64,000 nucleotides of DNA from an uncultured Clostridia bacterium (lineage in GTDB: Bacteria > Bacillota > Clostridia > Christensenellales > UBA1242). The notes under the pieces are model-generated. The model saw only the letters and a program-made list of their open reading frames with translations. It was not told the origin of the DNA and did no database searches. The position numbers and the translations under genes were made by a program. The DNA lies in assembly GCA_937896905.1 (NCBI GenBank), contig CALBOE010000006.1:1-64000 (forward strand), written 5' to 3'. Shown here one piece after another: positions 15,949 to 25,792 of this stretch; the first letter of the stretch is position 1; each line of letters starts with the position of its first letter.

Positions 15949-16758
15949 ATGACAATTTACATAGAAGAATTTCTTTTTCAAAATATATTAATAAATTTTT
16001 GCTTGCTACGCTTGGTGTTGTTAACTTGCAAACCGCAATCTAACACCTTTAAACTTGTTGCTGCAAGCATTGTTGGCGCTGCTTTTAGTGTTGTGGCAGG
16101 GGTATGCTTAAAAAATTTGGTCATAATTAACTTGTTTAAAATTTTCAGCGCAGTTTTAATGGTTTTAATTGCATTTAAACAAACAAAAAAACAATTTGTT
16201 TTCAACTTAATTTTGCTGTTTGCTTTCACTCATGCCTTTGGTGGAATTATAACAAACTTCTCTTCCAGCGCCTACATAACAAATTTTGGCGTTGTTATAA
16301 GCAGCAAAATTAAACTAGAAACCGTGTGTGCCGTATGCGTAGGGTTAACATATTTGTTTGAAATGGTATTTAAGCACATTAAATTTAAAATTAAAAGTGG
16401 ACATTTTATTTACAAAACAACCCTAATTAAAAATAATCGTAAATTAACAATAAATGCGTTTTTAGACACTGGCAATTTGCTAACGTTAAATGGAAAGCCG
16501 GTTATTATTCTAGACCTTAAAACCTATTTAAAATTAAACAAGGTTAGTTTAATTGATTTCTATTTAAAACCCAGCCAACAAATAGCATTAAACTCTATTG
16601 CAGGCACAACAAATTTGAAAGTGTTTGAAATAGATAAAATTATTGTTAACACCGGCAAAAAAGCAAAACAAATTATAGCTCCACTTATAGCTGTAAACTG
16701 TGATGGTTGCTTTGAAAAAACTAACTATAAAGCGCTTTTATCCCCCGCTTATTTATAA
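15949..16758 (+). CDS. spoIIGA: Pro-SigE processing peptidase SpoIIGA
   Basis: Membrane aspartic protease that cleaves pro-SigE in the mother cell. The first 140 or so residues form several membrane helices (FLFQNILINFCLLRLVLLTC; later VFNLILLFAFTHAFGGI). The cytoplasmic half contains the aspartyl-protease motif LDTGN with catalytic Asp at about residue 173. The LNSIAG and LLSPAYL segments are also typical. The ATG at 15949 is chosen over a TTG at 15934 because it starts a recognised IYIEE opening. It has no SD, and the -10 is six bases away, so the mRNA may be leaderless. It is followed 17 bases later by sigE, its substrate. Confidence 0.92.
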   Translation: MTIYIEEFLFQNILINFCLLRLVLLTCKPQSNTFKLVAASIVGAAFSVVAGVCLKNLVIINLFKIFSAVLMVLIAFKQTKKQFVFNLILLFAFTHAFGGIITNFSSSAYITNFGVVISSKIKLETVCAVCVGLTYLFEMVFKHIKFKIKSGHFIYKTTLIKNNRKLTINAFLDTGNLLTLNGKPVIILDLKTYLKLNKVSLIDFYLKPSQQIALNSIAGTTNLKVFEIDKIIVNTGKKAKQIIAPLIAVNCDGCFEKTNYKALLSPAYL

Positions 16759-16775
16759 ACATAAAAGGACGTGTT

Positions 16776-17498
16776 ATGAGAAAATTTTGGTTAAAAATTA
16801 AGAACTTTTTTAAAAATTTATTTAGCATAAATTTGTTAAACAGCGAAAGCATTGTAAGTTACATTTTTTCTTGCGAAAGCTTGCCAACCCCACTTAAAAC
16901 CGAAACGGAAACTAAACTTGTTCGCGCCTTTCAGGACGACCACGATTTAAGCGCAAAAAGTAAACTTATCGAACACAATTTGCGCCTTGTTATGTATATT
17001 GCTAAGCGCTTTGAAAGCAATAAACTAGATCTGCAAGACCTTGTTAGTGTTGGCAGCATTGGCCTAATTAAAGCGGTGGATAGTTACAAACTAGATAAAA
17101 ACATTAAGCTAGCAACCTATGCCAGCCGTTGCATTGAAAATGAAATTTTAATGTATTTAAGAAAGGTTAATAAATCTATAAATGACGTTAGTTTAGACGA
17201 CACCCTTTCTGGCGACGACGATGGAAGCAACATGACACTTGGCGAAATTATTCCCGACACAAATCTTGCCTATGAGGAAATTGAATTAAAGGACCAAAAG
17301 AAATACCTATTAAATGCCATTTTTAATTTAAACGACCGGGAAAAACAAATTATGTGTATGCGTTATGGATTAAATGGCTATAACGAACAAACCCAAAAAG
17401 AGGTAGCAGACACACTTAACATTTCTCAAAGTTACATTTCCCGCCTAGAAAAGAAAATTCTACACAAACTTAAAGTGGATATGGCTAAAAACACATAA
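16776..17498 (+). CDS. sigE: Mother-cell sigma factor pro-SigE
   Basis: First mother-cell-specific sigma factor, made as an inactive precursor. Residues 1-32 form the basic, hydrophobic pro-sequence (KIKNFFKNLFSINLL) removed by SpoIIGA before the LPTPL motif. Region 2 (LVSVGSIGLIKAVDSY, then ATYASRCIENEILMYLR) and region 4 (CMRYGLNGYNEQTQKEVADT, then SQSYISRLEKKIL) are complete. The length of 240 residues is usual. It is the second gene of the spoIIGA-sigE operon. After cleavage it would direct engulfment and coat genes, and possibly spoVB-like genes in this window. Confidence 0.95.
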   Translation: MRKFWLKIKNFFKNLFSINLLNSESIVSYIFSCESLPTPLKTETETKLVRAFQDDHDLSAKSKLIEHNLRLVMYIAKRFESNKLDLQDLVSVGSIGLIKAVDSYKLDKNIKLATYASRCIENEILMYLRKVNKSINDVSLDDTLSGDDDGSNMTLGEIIPDTNLAYEEIELKDQKKYLLNAIFNLNDREKQIMCMRYGLNGYNEQTQKEVADTLNISQSYISRLEKKILHKLKVDMAKNT

Positions 17499-17512
17499 AT
17501 GTGGCTCGGGCA

Positions 17513-17702
17513 GTTGGTTTCACTTAACGCTATCGCTAATCCGCTAAAACCAATCAACCCTCGCCCTAATGTCATTCTAAACATACATCACCTGTTATTC
17601 TGAAAATACACCATCTGTCATTCTGAACGAAGTGAAGAATCTCAGAGATGCTTCGCTATTGCTCAGTATTACATAACGATGAAGCTTCCCGAGAAGCAAT
17701 TT
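17513..17702. repeat. Repeat-rich spacer with degenerate tandem units
   Basis: After sigE the sequence has an imperfect inverted repeat (GGGCAGTTGGTTT with AAAACCAATCAACCCTCGCCC), then three degenerate copies of a TGTCATTCTGAA-type unit at about 23-bp spacing. The last copy extends into GAACGAAGTGAAGAATCTC, a short intergenic motif widespread in bacterial genomes. The remaining bases to 17762 show no gene. Confidence 0.55.
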
Positions 17703-17762
17703 ATTATTGCAACGTGGCAACCCAAAACTAAAGATTGGCAAACTATATTTGCATTGACATAC

Positions 17763-17789
17763 AAAAAATCGGCAATCTGCCGATTTTTT
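17763..17789. terminator. Bidirectional terminator
   Basis: A 12-bp perfect stem (AAAAAATCGGCA with TGCCGATTTTTT) around a 3-base loop, with A and T runs either side. It can end sigE transcription and lies past the 3' end of the opposite 17842-18516 gene. Confidence 0.85.
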
Positions 17790-17841
17790 ATGTTTTGTTT
17801 TATCTTTTTATATTTTGTTACACATCTCTTTGAAACAATAA

Positions 17842-18516
17842 TTAAATTCTCAAATCTCCAATTGCGTTAATCTTATCCGCACAGGCCTTTTTGGCATCTT
17901 TAATTGAGTAGCCGCGTTGATCTCTTACAACGTCAAGTTCTGCTTGCAAGTTGCGTTCCACAAGAAGCCAAAACTCTTTTTGAAAAGCTTCGCCTTTAAA
18001 TGCTTCACACTCACCTTCTAATATGCCTAATTTTAAAAGATTAACTTTTTTATTTGCCATAAAAAATTGCGTTGCTGTTATTTTTTGATCTTTAACTTTT
18101 ATTAGTGGTAACTCTAACCTTTTTCCCGCTTTAACCAGAACTGCACCATAACACAACTTGGTGGCAATATTTTGGGTTGACTTTTTTTGTGCAACTTCAC
18201 ATTTGGTTTCAACCACCCACTCCACCAAATCGTCTGGATTTTTCTTTTTAAGTTCAATAACAATAGCCGCAAGCAAATCATTAATTCCAACATTAAAATA
18301 CTTACTTTTTCCTTTAAGTGCATCTTCCAACCTTTTAATGTCGTAATTTAGGAATGCAATTTTGCTTAATACATGATTTATTTCACCCTCACTTACACCT
18401 TCTGCCAACTTCAACTGTTCATATTCCGCTTGAAGTTTAGCACGATCGGCTTTTAATTTAACCAATGCTTTAATTGCCCTTTTATAAACATTTTTAACTT
18501 CTTTTGCTGTTCTCAT
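17842..18516 (-). CDS. Unknown protein with N-terminal coiled coil
   Basis: I do not recognise this 224-residue protein. Residues 5-75 form an evident helical coiled coil (ALVKLKADRAKLQAEYEQLK). The rest has a mixed fold with basic stretches (KKKNPDDLVEWVVETKCEV) and a late helix (QKEFWLLVERNLQAELD). No signal or membrane segment is present. AAAGGAT precedes the ATG. It lies 17 bases after the gene at 18534-19226 and is probably cotranscribed with it. Confidence 0.65.
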   Translation of the reverse strand: MRTAKEVKNVYKRAIKALVKLKADRAKLQAEYEQLKLAEGVSEGEINHVLSKIAFLNYDIKRLEDALKGKSKYFNVGINDLLAAIVIELKKKNPDDLVEWVVETKCEVAQKKSTQNIATKLCYGAVLVKAGKRLELPLIKVKDQKITATQFFMANKKVNLLKLGILEGECEAFKGEAFQKEFWLLVERNLQAELDVVRDQRGYSIKDAKKACADKINAIGDLRI

Positions 18517-18533
18517 ATTATATCCTTTTAATT

Positions 18534-19226
18534 TTAAATATCAAGAAGGTCTTCGTCTTCCGAAAAACAATCTTCAAAAGCTTCTTCATCTTCGTGATTA
18601 TCATATATTTCGTCTAACGTGTCGCAATCTAAATCAGTTTCATCTTCACATTCTGCATAGTCTTGCAACATTTCGTAAGTCACCGGCACAACGTTTTTAG
18701 ATACTTCTATTCCATTATGCGTTCTTATGGTTGCCAGTTCACATTTTAGCCCTGTTTTTTGAATGAATACTTCAAACTGTGTTTCGTCGCCCGTTGTTGA
18801 AACACTATCTAAATTATATTTACCATTTTCCTTCACAAAATTAATTTTTGTTTCTGCAACACCCACCGTATTACTTAGGGTTAACGAAAAGATAAATAAA
18901 ACATTGTCATATTCATCATTATCGGTTAAATGTGGAATAGCGTTTAAATCTTCTTCTGTGTACGGGTAAACACTTATTGATGCTGTAAGAATTTTGCTTT
19001 TATTAAACATTTCTAGTTCTATTGAACCACCACAACGCTCGGAAGTTACGGATAAATCCCTGCCCTGATAAACTGTTTCCCCATCTTCTTTTAACTCTTC
19101 CTTAACTTGATTTGGCAAAGCAGACAGTAATTTTTTAAAGGTTTTTGCCACTTTTGCATCTGCAATTTCCACCAAATCTAAAACCCCATTAAATCTTTCT
19201 GGGAAAACATTGTATTTTCTTTCCAT
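18534..19226 (-). CDS. Unknown protein with acidic C-terminus
   Basis: A 230-residue soluble protein of unknown family. The N-terminal part is mixed. Residues 80-160 look beta-rich (NVLFIFSLTLSNTVGVAETK; KYNLDSVSTTGDETQFEV). The final 35 residues are very acidic (EDETDLDCDTLDEIYDNHED onwards). GTAGGAG precedes the ATG, and a strong promoter lies upstream. It is the first gene of a two-gene unit with 17842-18516. A regulatory or stress role would be a guess. Confidence 0.65.
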   Translation of the reverse strand: MERKYNVFPERFNGVLDLVEIADAKVAKTFKKLLSALPNQVKEELKEDGETVYQGRDLSVTSERCGGSIELEMFNKSKILTASISVYPYTEEDLNAIPHLTDNDEYDNVLFIFSLTLSNTVGVAETKINFVKENGKYNLDSVSTTGDETQFEVFIQKTGLKCELATIRTHNGIEVSKNVVPVTYEMLQDYAECEDETDLDCDTLDEIYDNHEDEEAFEDCFSEDEDLLDI

Positions 19227-19246
19227 TTTTTCTCCTACTTTCTTTT

Positions 19247-19274
19247 ATATTAGCATAAATTTGGCATTTGTCAA
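19247..19274 (-). promoter_or_regulatory. Promoter of the 19226-17842 operon
   Basis: On the minus strand TTGACA (plus 19269-19274) and TAATAT (plus 19247-19252) are 16 bases apart, with TGC forming an extended -10. The predicted start lies a few bases before the SD of the 18534-19226 gene. Confidence 0.8.
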
Positions 19275-19383
19275 TAGGGAAACAAATTGATTATTTCATA
19301 CGCTAACAATAAAATATATAATCACAAGCTCATAAATAAGTTAGAATATTATTTTAAACAGTTAAATGCATATATTACAAAAG

Positions 19384-19417
19384 CAAAAAAAGAAGATAGT
19401 GGGTTAGACTATCTTCT
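19384..19417 (-). terminator. Terminator of the 16S rRNA gene
   Basis: On the minus strand AGAAGATAGT and ACTATCTTCT pair around a 7-base loop, followed by a T-rich run. It lies about 150 bases after the 16S 3' end. No 23S or 5S gene lies between, so the 16S transcript ends here. The other bases from 19275 to 19564 hold no visible gene. Confidence 0.85.
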
Positions 19418-19563
19418 TTTTAGTATTTATATCTCAACTTTCTAGGTACTAGTTTCGTTCAACTATGTTTGTTTTTAAGTGTTTGCTCACTAATTTTAAG
19501 GTGTTTATTCACCAACACTCATGATGTTTTGCAACATCAAGTCGACTTTAAAGAATACTCTTT

Positions 19564-21119
<1,556 letters not shown>

Positions 21120-21339
21120 TGGTATTATAAATGCTTCAGCATTTTCGTTGCGTAGCAACATAAATGAAGAAACACGTACAATCAATTTGTATAACCTTGC
21201 TCATTTCGCTTGGCTAATTTTCGTTGTTCAAAAAACTTGGAATTGGCAAGAACATATATTCTTACCTGTACCTATTAAGATATAAATTGTTCTAAACGAA
21301 CTTGCGTTCGTATACCTGCTTTCTTGCGGGTACAAGTGT

Positions 21340-21368
21340 ATATTAACACACCTGAAAACTTTTGTCAA
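21340..21368 (-). promoter_or_regulatory. 16S promoter, proximal
   Basis: TTGACA (plus 21363-21368) and TAATAT (plus 21340-21345) are exactly 17 bases apart on the minus strand, about 220 bases before the 16S 5' end. Confidence 0.85.
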
Positions 21369-21462
21369 CACTTTTTTTAAAACTTTTTAAGAAATTTTTT
21401 AAATTTTTTTAAGTTTTTTTCAAAATGTTGTTTTTGTTGCCCCATCAAGTGCAAGCGTGTAC

Positions 21463-21491
21463 ATACTACCACACAATAAACACATTGTCAA
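21463..21491 (-). promoter_or_regulatory. 16S promoter, distal
   Basis: TTGACA (plus 21486-21491) and TAGTAT (plus 21463-21468) are exactly 17 bases apart on the minus strand, about 120 bases upstream of the proximal promoter. A/T tracts precede it as in rRNA UP elements. Confidence 0.8.
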
Positions 21492-21634
21492 ACATTTTTT
21501 AAAACTTTTTTAAATTTTTTTAAATTTTTTTTATTTTTCTTAAAATTTAGACCTTTTCCTAGAAAAATCGCCCAAAACCTCCAAAAAAAGTATCCAATTT
21601 GGCACAAATTTGCTTGCTATGATGAAATTTTAAC

Positions 21635-21662
21635 AAAAAAAAGGAAACACATTAATGTTTCC
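21635..21662 (-). terminator. Terminator of the 21682-22887 gene
   Basis: On the minus strand GGAAACA and TGTTTCC pair around a 6-base loop, followed by eight T. Confidence 0.85.
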
Positions 21663-21681
21663 AATTTTTAAATTTTATTAA

Positions 21682-22887
21682 CTAAACTGCCGCAGCAAGC
21701 AAAATGTCTATTGCATCATTAAGCGTTAAACTACCCACTCTAACAGATCCTTGCCCCGTTACTAAAGATTTATTTAAATCTGCTTCGGTTGCATTAATAA
21801 CGCCCGCAATTCTAAAATCGTCTAATGTTTTAGTTTCAATGGCAGTTTGCATTGCTGTTGCAATGTTTGGAAGTTGTGTGTCTGCTGCAATTAAGGATAA
21901 CACCCCTGTTGAAGTACTGCCAAAAACGTCGCTCACTGTTAAAGTGTTAAGTTTTGTTGAGTTTAGTTCGTTAATTTTCCATTGCGCAATTTTTGACATA
22001 ATGCCGGTTACTTCAACTTCTCCGTTCATAACTTTATTGCCAGTTATTGTGTAGCCCAAAACTTTTGCAATTTGAAGGTTGTTTATAACTTCTGTTATTT
22101 GATTAATGGTTTTGTCTTCATTCCCTTCAACAATATAGCTTGGAAGTTGCACTTTAAACATTCCTTGCGGGTCGGTTAATTCGCCAATGGTTAAATTGTC
22201 GGCAAAACCTTCAATATAACTAGAAAGCGCATAGGTTAAAGGCAAATATTTTAATTCTAAATCTATCTTGCCACCATTCATTTCCATTAAATTGAAATTT
22301 TTAATTTTAAGTTTGCCACCTTCTATAGAATAATCGAACTCTTGGGTTTTATCAACAGGATTAGTGTATGCGTGTGTTGTGGAGTTGTAATCCTTATACA
22401 ATGTTTCGCCATCAAGATAATATGTGTTGGTTTCACTTAATAATTCATCTAAATCGTCTAGGTTTAACACGTCTTTAAGTTCATACGCGCTTATGTTTGC
22501 AAATTTTGTTTGAAGTGCATCTAAAATATTTGGCAATGCAACTGTTTTAAGGTCTGTGATGTCTATGCCTATATACTTATCTTGAAGTTCAACTCCAAAA
22601 TCTTCTTCAAGGTCAGTTAACGTGTAACTATCCACGTTGTTACCTAAATAAATGGCATTTTTAACCAAAGTGTTTAAAGTTAAGTTGTTTGCATCTTCGC
22701 TGCCTAAATTAATGTTGGTTTTGAACTTGCTGTTAATCCAACTTGCAGAAACATTAAAATATGCATAAGCCCCCAGGCCTCCAACAACAGCCACAAGCAA
22801 AATAATGCCAATAAAAAACCCGAAGAAAAACGAGCCAATGTGCGAGCCCTTAGACTTGCGTTCAATGTTTCCAAGTTTCTTTCCCAT
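21682..22887 (-). CDS. Membrane-anchored extracytoplasmic protein, unknown
   Basis: A 401-residue protein with a basic N-terminus and one membrane helix (about residues 19-43, FFFGFFIGIILLVAVVGGLG) and no cleavage site, so it is a signal-anchored outer-face protein. The rest is rich in Leu, Asn, Asp and Thr. It shows a repeated theme of short helices after a T-(V/I/L)-x-(D/E) strand (LTVSDVFGSTS; LTIGELTDPQGM; LTLNDAIDILL), suggesting a repeat domain. I do not recognise the family. AAAAGGAG precedes the ATG, and it ends at its own terminator. It resembles the giant protein at 29987-40600 in topology. Confidence 0.7.
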   Translation of the reverse strand: MGKKLGNIERKSKGSHIGSFFFGFFIGIILLVAVVGGLGAYAYFNVSASWINSKFKTNINLGSEDANNLTLNTLVKNAIYLGNNVDSYTLTDLEEDFGVELQDKYIGIDITDLKTVALPNILDALQTKFANISAYELKDVLNLDDLDELLSETNTYYLDGETLYKDYNSTTHAYTNPVDKTQEFDYSIEGGKLKIKNFNLMEMNGGKIDLELKYLPLTYALSSYIEGFADNLTIGELTDPQGMFKVQLPSYIVEGNEDKTINQITEVINNLQIAKVLGYTITGNKVMNGEVEVTGIMSKIAQWKINELNSTKLNTLTVSDVFGSTSTGVLSLIAADTQLPNIATAMQTAIETKTLDDFRIAGVINATEADLNKSLVTGQGSVRVGSLTLNDAIDILLAAAV

Positions 22888-22967
22888 AAATACTCCTTTT
22901 TATATTTATATTATTGCACAAATTTAATTAAAAGTAAACTTCTTTATTTAACTTATTTTGTTGCTTT

Positions 22968-23309
22968 TTATAAAATTACAATGCTGCAACCAGGATTTGT
23001 GAAATGCAGTTCCACATCTGAAATAAGGTCGGGACAATAATTTATTGCCATTTTTCTAACAGTTTTGTTGGAATTCCAAGTATCTCCGCAAACAAAGTCC
23101 TCAATTTTGTGCTTGCTTTTAAGTTCTTTGCACTTTTTTAAGAACTCTGTGCGAATAATTCCTCCTTTACCGTGGCTGCCATATCCGTGAATAACTTTTA
23201 AAACCTTAAACCCACCCTTTTTATAGCTTTCAAGTTCAATTAAAAATTGCGCCATTGCTTCCGCCACCGTCTGTTGTTCACTTTTTATATCTATTGTTAT
23301 TAGTTTCAT
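22968..23309 (-). CDS. Small Smr-domain protein
   Basis: A 113-residue protein that is mostly one Smr domain: an opening beta strand (MKLITIDI), a helix, then VLKVIHGYGSHGKGGIIR containing the HGYGxHGKGxIR core. That core binds or nicks nucleic acid in MutS2 and in stand-alone Smr proteins. The MutS2 ATPase part is absent. The start at 23309 has no SD. A consensus promoter ends six bases before the ATG, so the mRNA is probably leaderless. It may act in RNA or DNA quality control, but its substrate is unknown. Confidence 0.8.
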   Translation of the reverse strand: MKLITIDIKSEQQTVAEAMAQFLIELESYKKGGFKVLKVIHGYGSHGKGGIIRTEFLKKCKELKSKHKIEDFVCGDTWNSNKTVRKMAINYCPDLISDVELHFTNPGCSIVIL

Positions 23310-23315
23310 AATGAT

Positions 23316-23344
23316 ATAATATATAATTTCAAACAAAAAATCAA
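23316..23344 (-). promoter_or_regulatory. Promoter of the Smr gene, leaderless type
   Basis: On the minus strand TTGATT and TATTAT are 17 bases apart, and the -10 ends exactly six bases before the ATG at 23309. Transcription would begin at or beside the start codon. Confidence 0.65.
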
Positions 23345-23383
23345 CTTATTCAATATCAATAAATTTAATCTTAACCAACACAA

Positions 23384-23406
23384 ACAAAAAACAGCATTAC
23401 GCTGTT
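23384..23406 (-). terminator. Terminator of clpX
   Basis: On the minus strand AACAGC and GCTGTT pair around GTAAT, followed by TTTTTG. It overlaps the clpX stop codon. Confidence 0.7.
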
Positions 23407-24668
23407 TGTTTGCTTTTTTTTGATTTGTTTGATTTAACAATAAGTGGTTTTTCTTTTTTGGTTATAAACCCTTCGGTTACAACAATTTTAGTTATATCTT
23501 CTTCAAAATGGCAAGAATACATAACGTCTAGCATTCTTTCTTCTAAAATTGTTCTTAAACCTCTTGCCCCCGTTTTAAGTTCAATGGCTCTTCTTGCAAC
23601 TGCGGTTATTGCTTTAGGGTCGAAGCTTAAATCGATATTATCCATTTTAAACATTTGAATATACTGCTTTGTTATTGCATTCTTTGGTTCCACCAAAATT
23701 CGTTCTAGTGCTTTTTCGTCTAAATTTTCAAGCGTTGCAACAATTGGAAGTCGACCAACGAATTCTGGTATCATTCCATATTTAATAAGATCCTGCGGTT
23801 GAATATCTTTAAATATTTCGGTTGACGATGCTTCCTGTTTATTTTTAACATCTGCACCAAACCCTAAAGAAGATGCACCATTTCGTTCTCCAATAATTTT
23901 ATCTAACCCAACAAAAGCACCACCACAAATGAATAGAATGTTTGTTGTGTCTATTTTAATATTTTCCTGTTGTGGGTGTTTTCTGCCCCCTTGCGGTGGA
24001 ACAGATGCTATTGTTCCCTCTAATATTTTTAAAAGCGCTTGCTGAACACCTTCTCCACTAACATCTCTTGTTATGGAAACATTTTGTGTTTTTCTTGCAA
24101 TTTTATCAATTTCGTCAATGTAAATTATGCCACGTTGCGCTTTTTCAATGTCATAATCCGCATTTTGAATAAGTTTAAGCAAAATGTTTTCAACGTCATC
24201 GCCAACATATCCGGCTTCGGTTAAAGCCGTTGCGTCGCTAGAAGCAAATGGAACTTTTAAGGTTTTTGCCAAGGTTTTTGCAAGCAATGTTTTTCCGCTA
24301 CCTGTTGGCCCCACCAAAAGCACGTTAGATTTTTCCAGTTCAACTTCGTCCTGCTTTTGTTCGCGCTTAATCATATTATAATTAATGCGTTTATAGTGGT
24401 TGTAAACCGAAACCGCTAAAATCTTTTTAACTTCGTCTTGCCCAATAATAAAATCGTCTAACCTTTGTTTAATTTCCTGCGGCTTTGGTAATGAAATAAA
24501 TTCATTCTTCTCCGCTTGCTTTGTGCGGTTGTTAAATTCCATAAGGTCGTGGCAAATGTGCAAACATTCTTTGCAAATAAAGCAATCTCCTTCGGGATTG
24601 CCAATTATGTCGGTTAATTCGTGCGATGGCCTGCCACAAAACGAACAGGTTGTTTCTATTTCTTTCAA
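23397..24668 (-). CDS. clpX: ClpX, ATPase subunit of ClpXP
   Basis: Hexameric unfoldase that feeds substrates to ClpP. The N-terminal zinc-binding domain has CSFC and CICKEC pairs. The AAA+ domain has Walker A GPTGSGKT at about 119-126, Walker B IIYIDEIDKI, and the IGF-type loop for ClpP docking appears as SLGFGADV. The length of 423 residues is usual. The start is TTG at 24666-24668, placed six bases after AAGGAG and directly before the KEIETTC zinc-domain opening; no ATG fits. It follows clpP and tig, the common Firmicute order, but has its own intergenic space. Confidence 0.97.
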   Translation of the reverse strand: MKEIETTCSFCGRPSHELTDIIGNPEGDCFICKECLHICHDLMEFNNRTKQAEKNEFISLPKPQEIKQRLDDFIIGQDEVKKILAVSVYNHYKRINYNMIKREQKQDEVELEKSNVLLVGPTGSGKTLLAKTLAKTLKVPFASSDATALTEAGYVGDDVENILLKLIQNADYDIEKAQRGIIYIDEIDKIARKTQNVSITRDVSGEGVQQALLKILEGTIASVPPQGGRKHPQQENIKIDTTNILFICGGAFVGLDKIIGERNGASSLGFGADVKNKQEASSTEIFKDIQPQDLIKYGMIPEFVGRLPIVATLENLDEKALERILVEPKNAITKQYIQMFKMDNIDLSFDPKAITAVARRAIELKTGARGLRTILEERMLDVMYSCHFEEDITKIVVTEGFITKKEKPLIVKSNKSKKSKQTA

Positions 24669-24741
24669 AATAACTCCTTATATATAATAATTATTATAAT
24701 GTGTATTTAAAATATAATACCTTACATTAGAAAATTGCAAC

Positions 24742-24771
24742 AAAAATACAGGCACAATGGTCTGTATTTTT
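24742..24771 (-). terminator. Terminator of clpP
   Basis: On the minus strand AAATACAG and CTGTATTT pair around a 10-base loop, followed by TTTTTG. It lies just after the clpP stop. Confidence 0.75.
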
Positions 24772-24776
24772 AAGAA

Positions 24777-25358
24777 TTATGCTTTGCGTTTATCAAAAAT
24801 CTTATCCACCAAACCATATTTAACTGCTTGTTTTGCATCTAGGAAGTTATCCCTATCTGTATCTTTTGTAATAGTTTGAATATCTTTACCTGTGTTGGCA
24901 CTTAAGATTTTGTTTAAAGTGTCTCTTGTTTTTTGAATGTGTTGTGCGTGTAGCAAAATATCGCTAGCTTGCCCCTGCGTGCCACCCAAAGGTTGATGAA
25001 TCATAACTTCGCTGTGTGGCAAACAAATACGTTTTCCCTTTTCTCCGCTAGAAAGAATAACTGCCGCCATGCTTGCAGCCATACCAATGCAGATAGTTGA
25101 AACTGGGCATTTAATGTATTGCATCGTGTCGTAAATTGCAAGCCCAGCAGAAACACTACCGCCCGGGCTGTTAATATACATAAAAATGTCTTTATCTGGG
25201 TTTTTACCTTCTAAATATATTAGTTGGGCAACAATTGTATTTGCCATTGCGTCGTTAATTTCACCTGTTAAAAACACAATTCTATCTTCTAAAAGCCTTG
25301 AATAAATGTCGTAACTTCTTTCAACGTTGCCAACTTGGTCTATAACCATAGGAATCAT
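24777..25358 (-). CDS. clpP: ClpP protease subunit
   Basis: Proteolytic chamber of ClpXP. The catalytic triad is visible: Ser96 in GMAASMAAV, His121 in MIHQPLGG and Asp170 in DTDRDNFLDA. The YINSPGGSV oxyanion-type segment is at 61-69. The length of 193 residues matches the family. AAAGGAG lies before the ATG. A 93-residue unknown gene separates it from tig. Confidence 0.97.
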   Translation of the reverse strand: MIPMVIDQVGNVERSYDIYSRLLEDRIVFLTGEINDAMANTIVAQLIYLEGKNPDKDIFMYINSPGGSVSAGLAIYDTMQYIKCPVSTICIGMAASMAAVILSSGEKGKRICLPHSEVMIHQPLGGTQGQASDILLHAQHIQKTRDTLNKILSANTGKDIQTITKDTDRDNFLDAKQAVKYGLVDKIFDKRKA

Positions 25359-25373
25359 AAAATAATCTCCTTT

Positions 25374-25655
25374 TTAAATGCTAATTTGAGCATTTTGTTC
25401 GCAAACTAAAACCTTCCAGTAGCCAGAATAGTTAAACTTCTGTTCGCCCACTTTAATTTTTGCGCTGTTTTTTGTTAAGTAAATTCTTGCACCGCTTTTA
25501 TTAGAGCTGGACGTTAAACGAAATTCCACACTACCCAAACTTGACGAATGCTTAACCAGTTTGCAGTTTGTACCTTTTAAAATTTGTGCAATTGATTCAT
25601 TTTCTTTTGAAATGTTATTCAAAAACACACGAACAAGTTCTATGTTATTTATCAT
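25374..25655 (-). CDS. Small unknown protein between tig and clpP
   Basis: A 93-residue basic, probably soluble protein: a helical start (INNIELVRVFLNNISKENES) followed by beta strands (GSVEFRLTSSSNKSGARIYL, then KIKVGEQKF) and an aromatic stretch (YSGYWKVLV). I do not recognise it. The start at 25655 follows AAGGT. Longer frames would begin with TTG inside the duplicated tig 3' end. The gene immediately follows the extra tig fragment, so its upstream context was altered by that duplication. Confidence 0.55.
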   Translation of the reverse strand: MINNIELVRVFLNNISKENESIAQILKGTNCKLVKHSSSLGSVEFRLTSSSNKSGARIYLTKNSAKIKVGEQKFNYSGYWKVLVCEQNAQISI

Positions 25656-25681
25656 ATGTGTTACCTTATTGCTTAATTTCA

Positions 25682-25747
25682 TTATTTTCGTGTAAGAATG
25701 CAATTAATTTCTTCATAAGAAGTTCGTTTGCAACACGGTTTACCATA
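25682..25747 (-). repeat. 66-bp duplicate of the tig 3' end
   Basis: Identical at every base to 25806-25871. It encodes the same last residues of trigger factor (LMKKLIAFLHEN) and continues in the tig frame to an alternative end, NEIKQ, then stop. It is separated from the first copy by 58 bases, which contain a small ATTCC/GGAAT hairpin. Confidence 0.9.
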
Positions 25748-25792
25748 ACGCAAATTCCATAAGCGGAATGGCAACCCTTTATTGCTTTGAAT

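Larger units (their letters stand above)
21120..21681. other. 16S leader and promoter region
   Basis: On the minus strand this stretch holds two consensus promoters and a long leader with several short palindromes, for example around the TATGTTGCTACGCAACGAAAA and ACAAGTTCGT-type sequences. The long T and A runs beyond 21480 are typical UP-element-like DNA. I see no protein gene. Confidence 0.6.
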
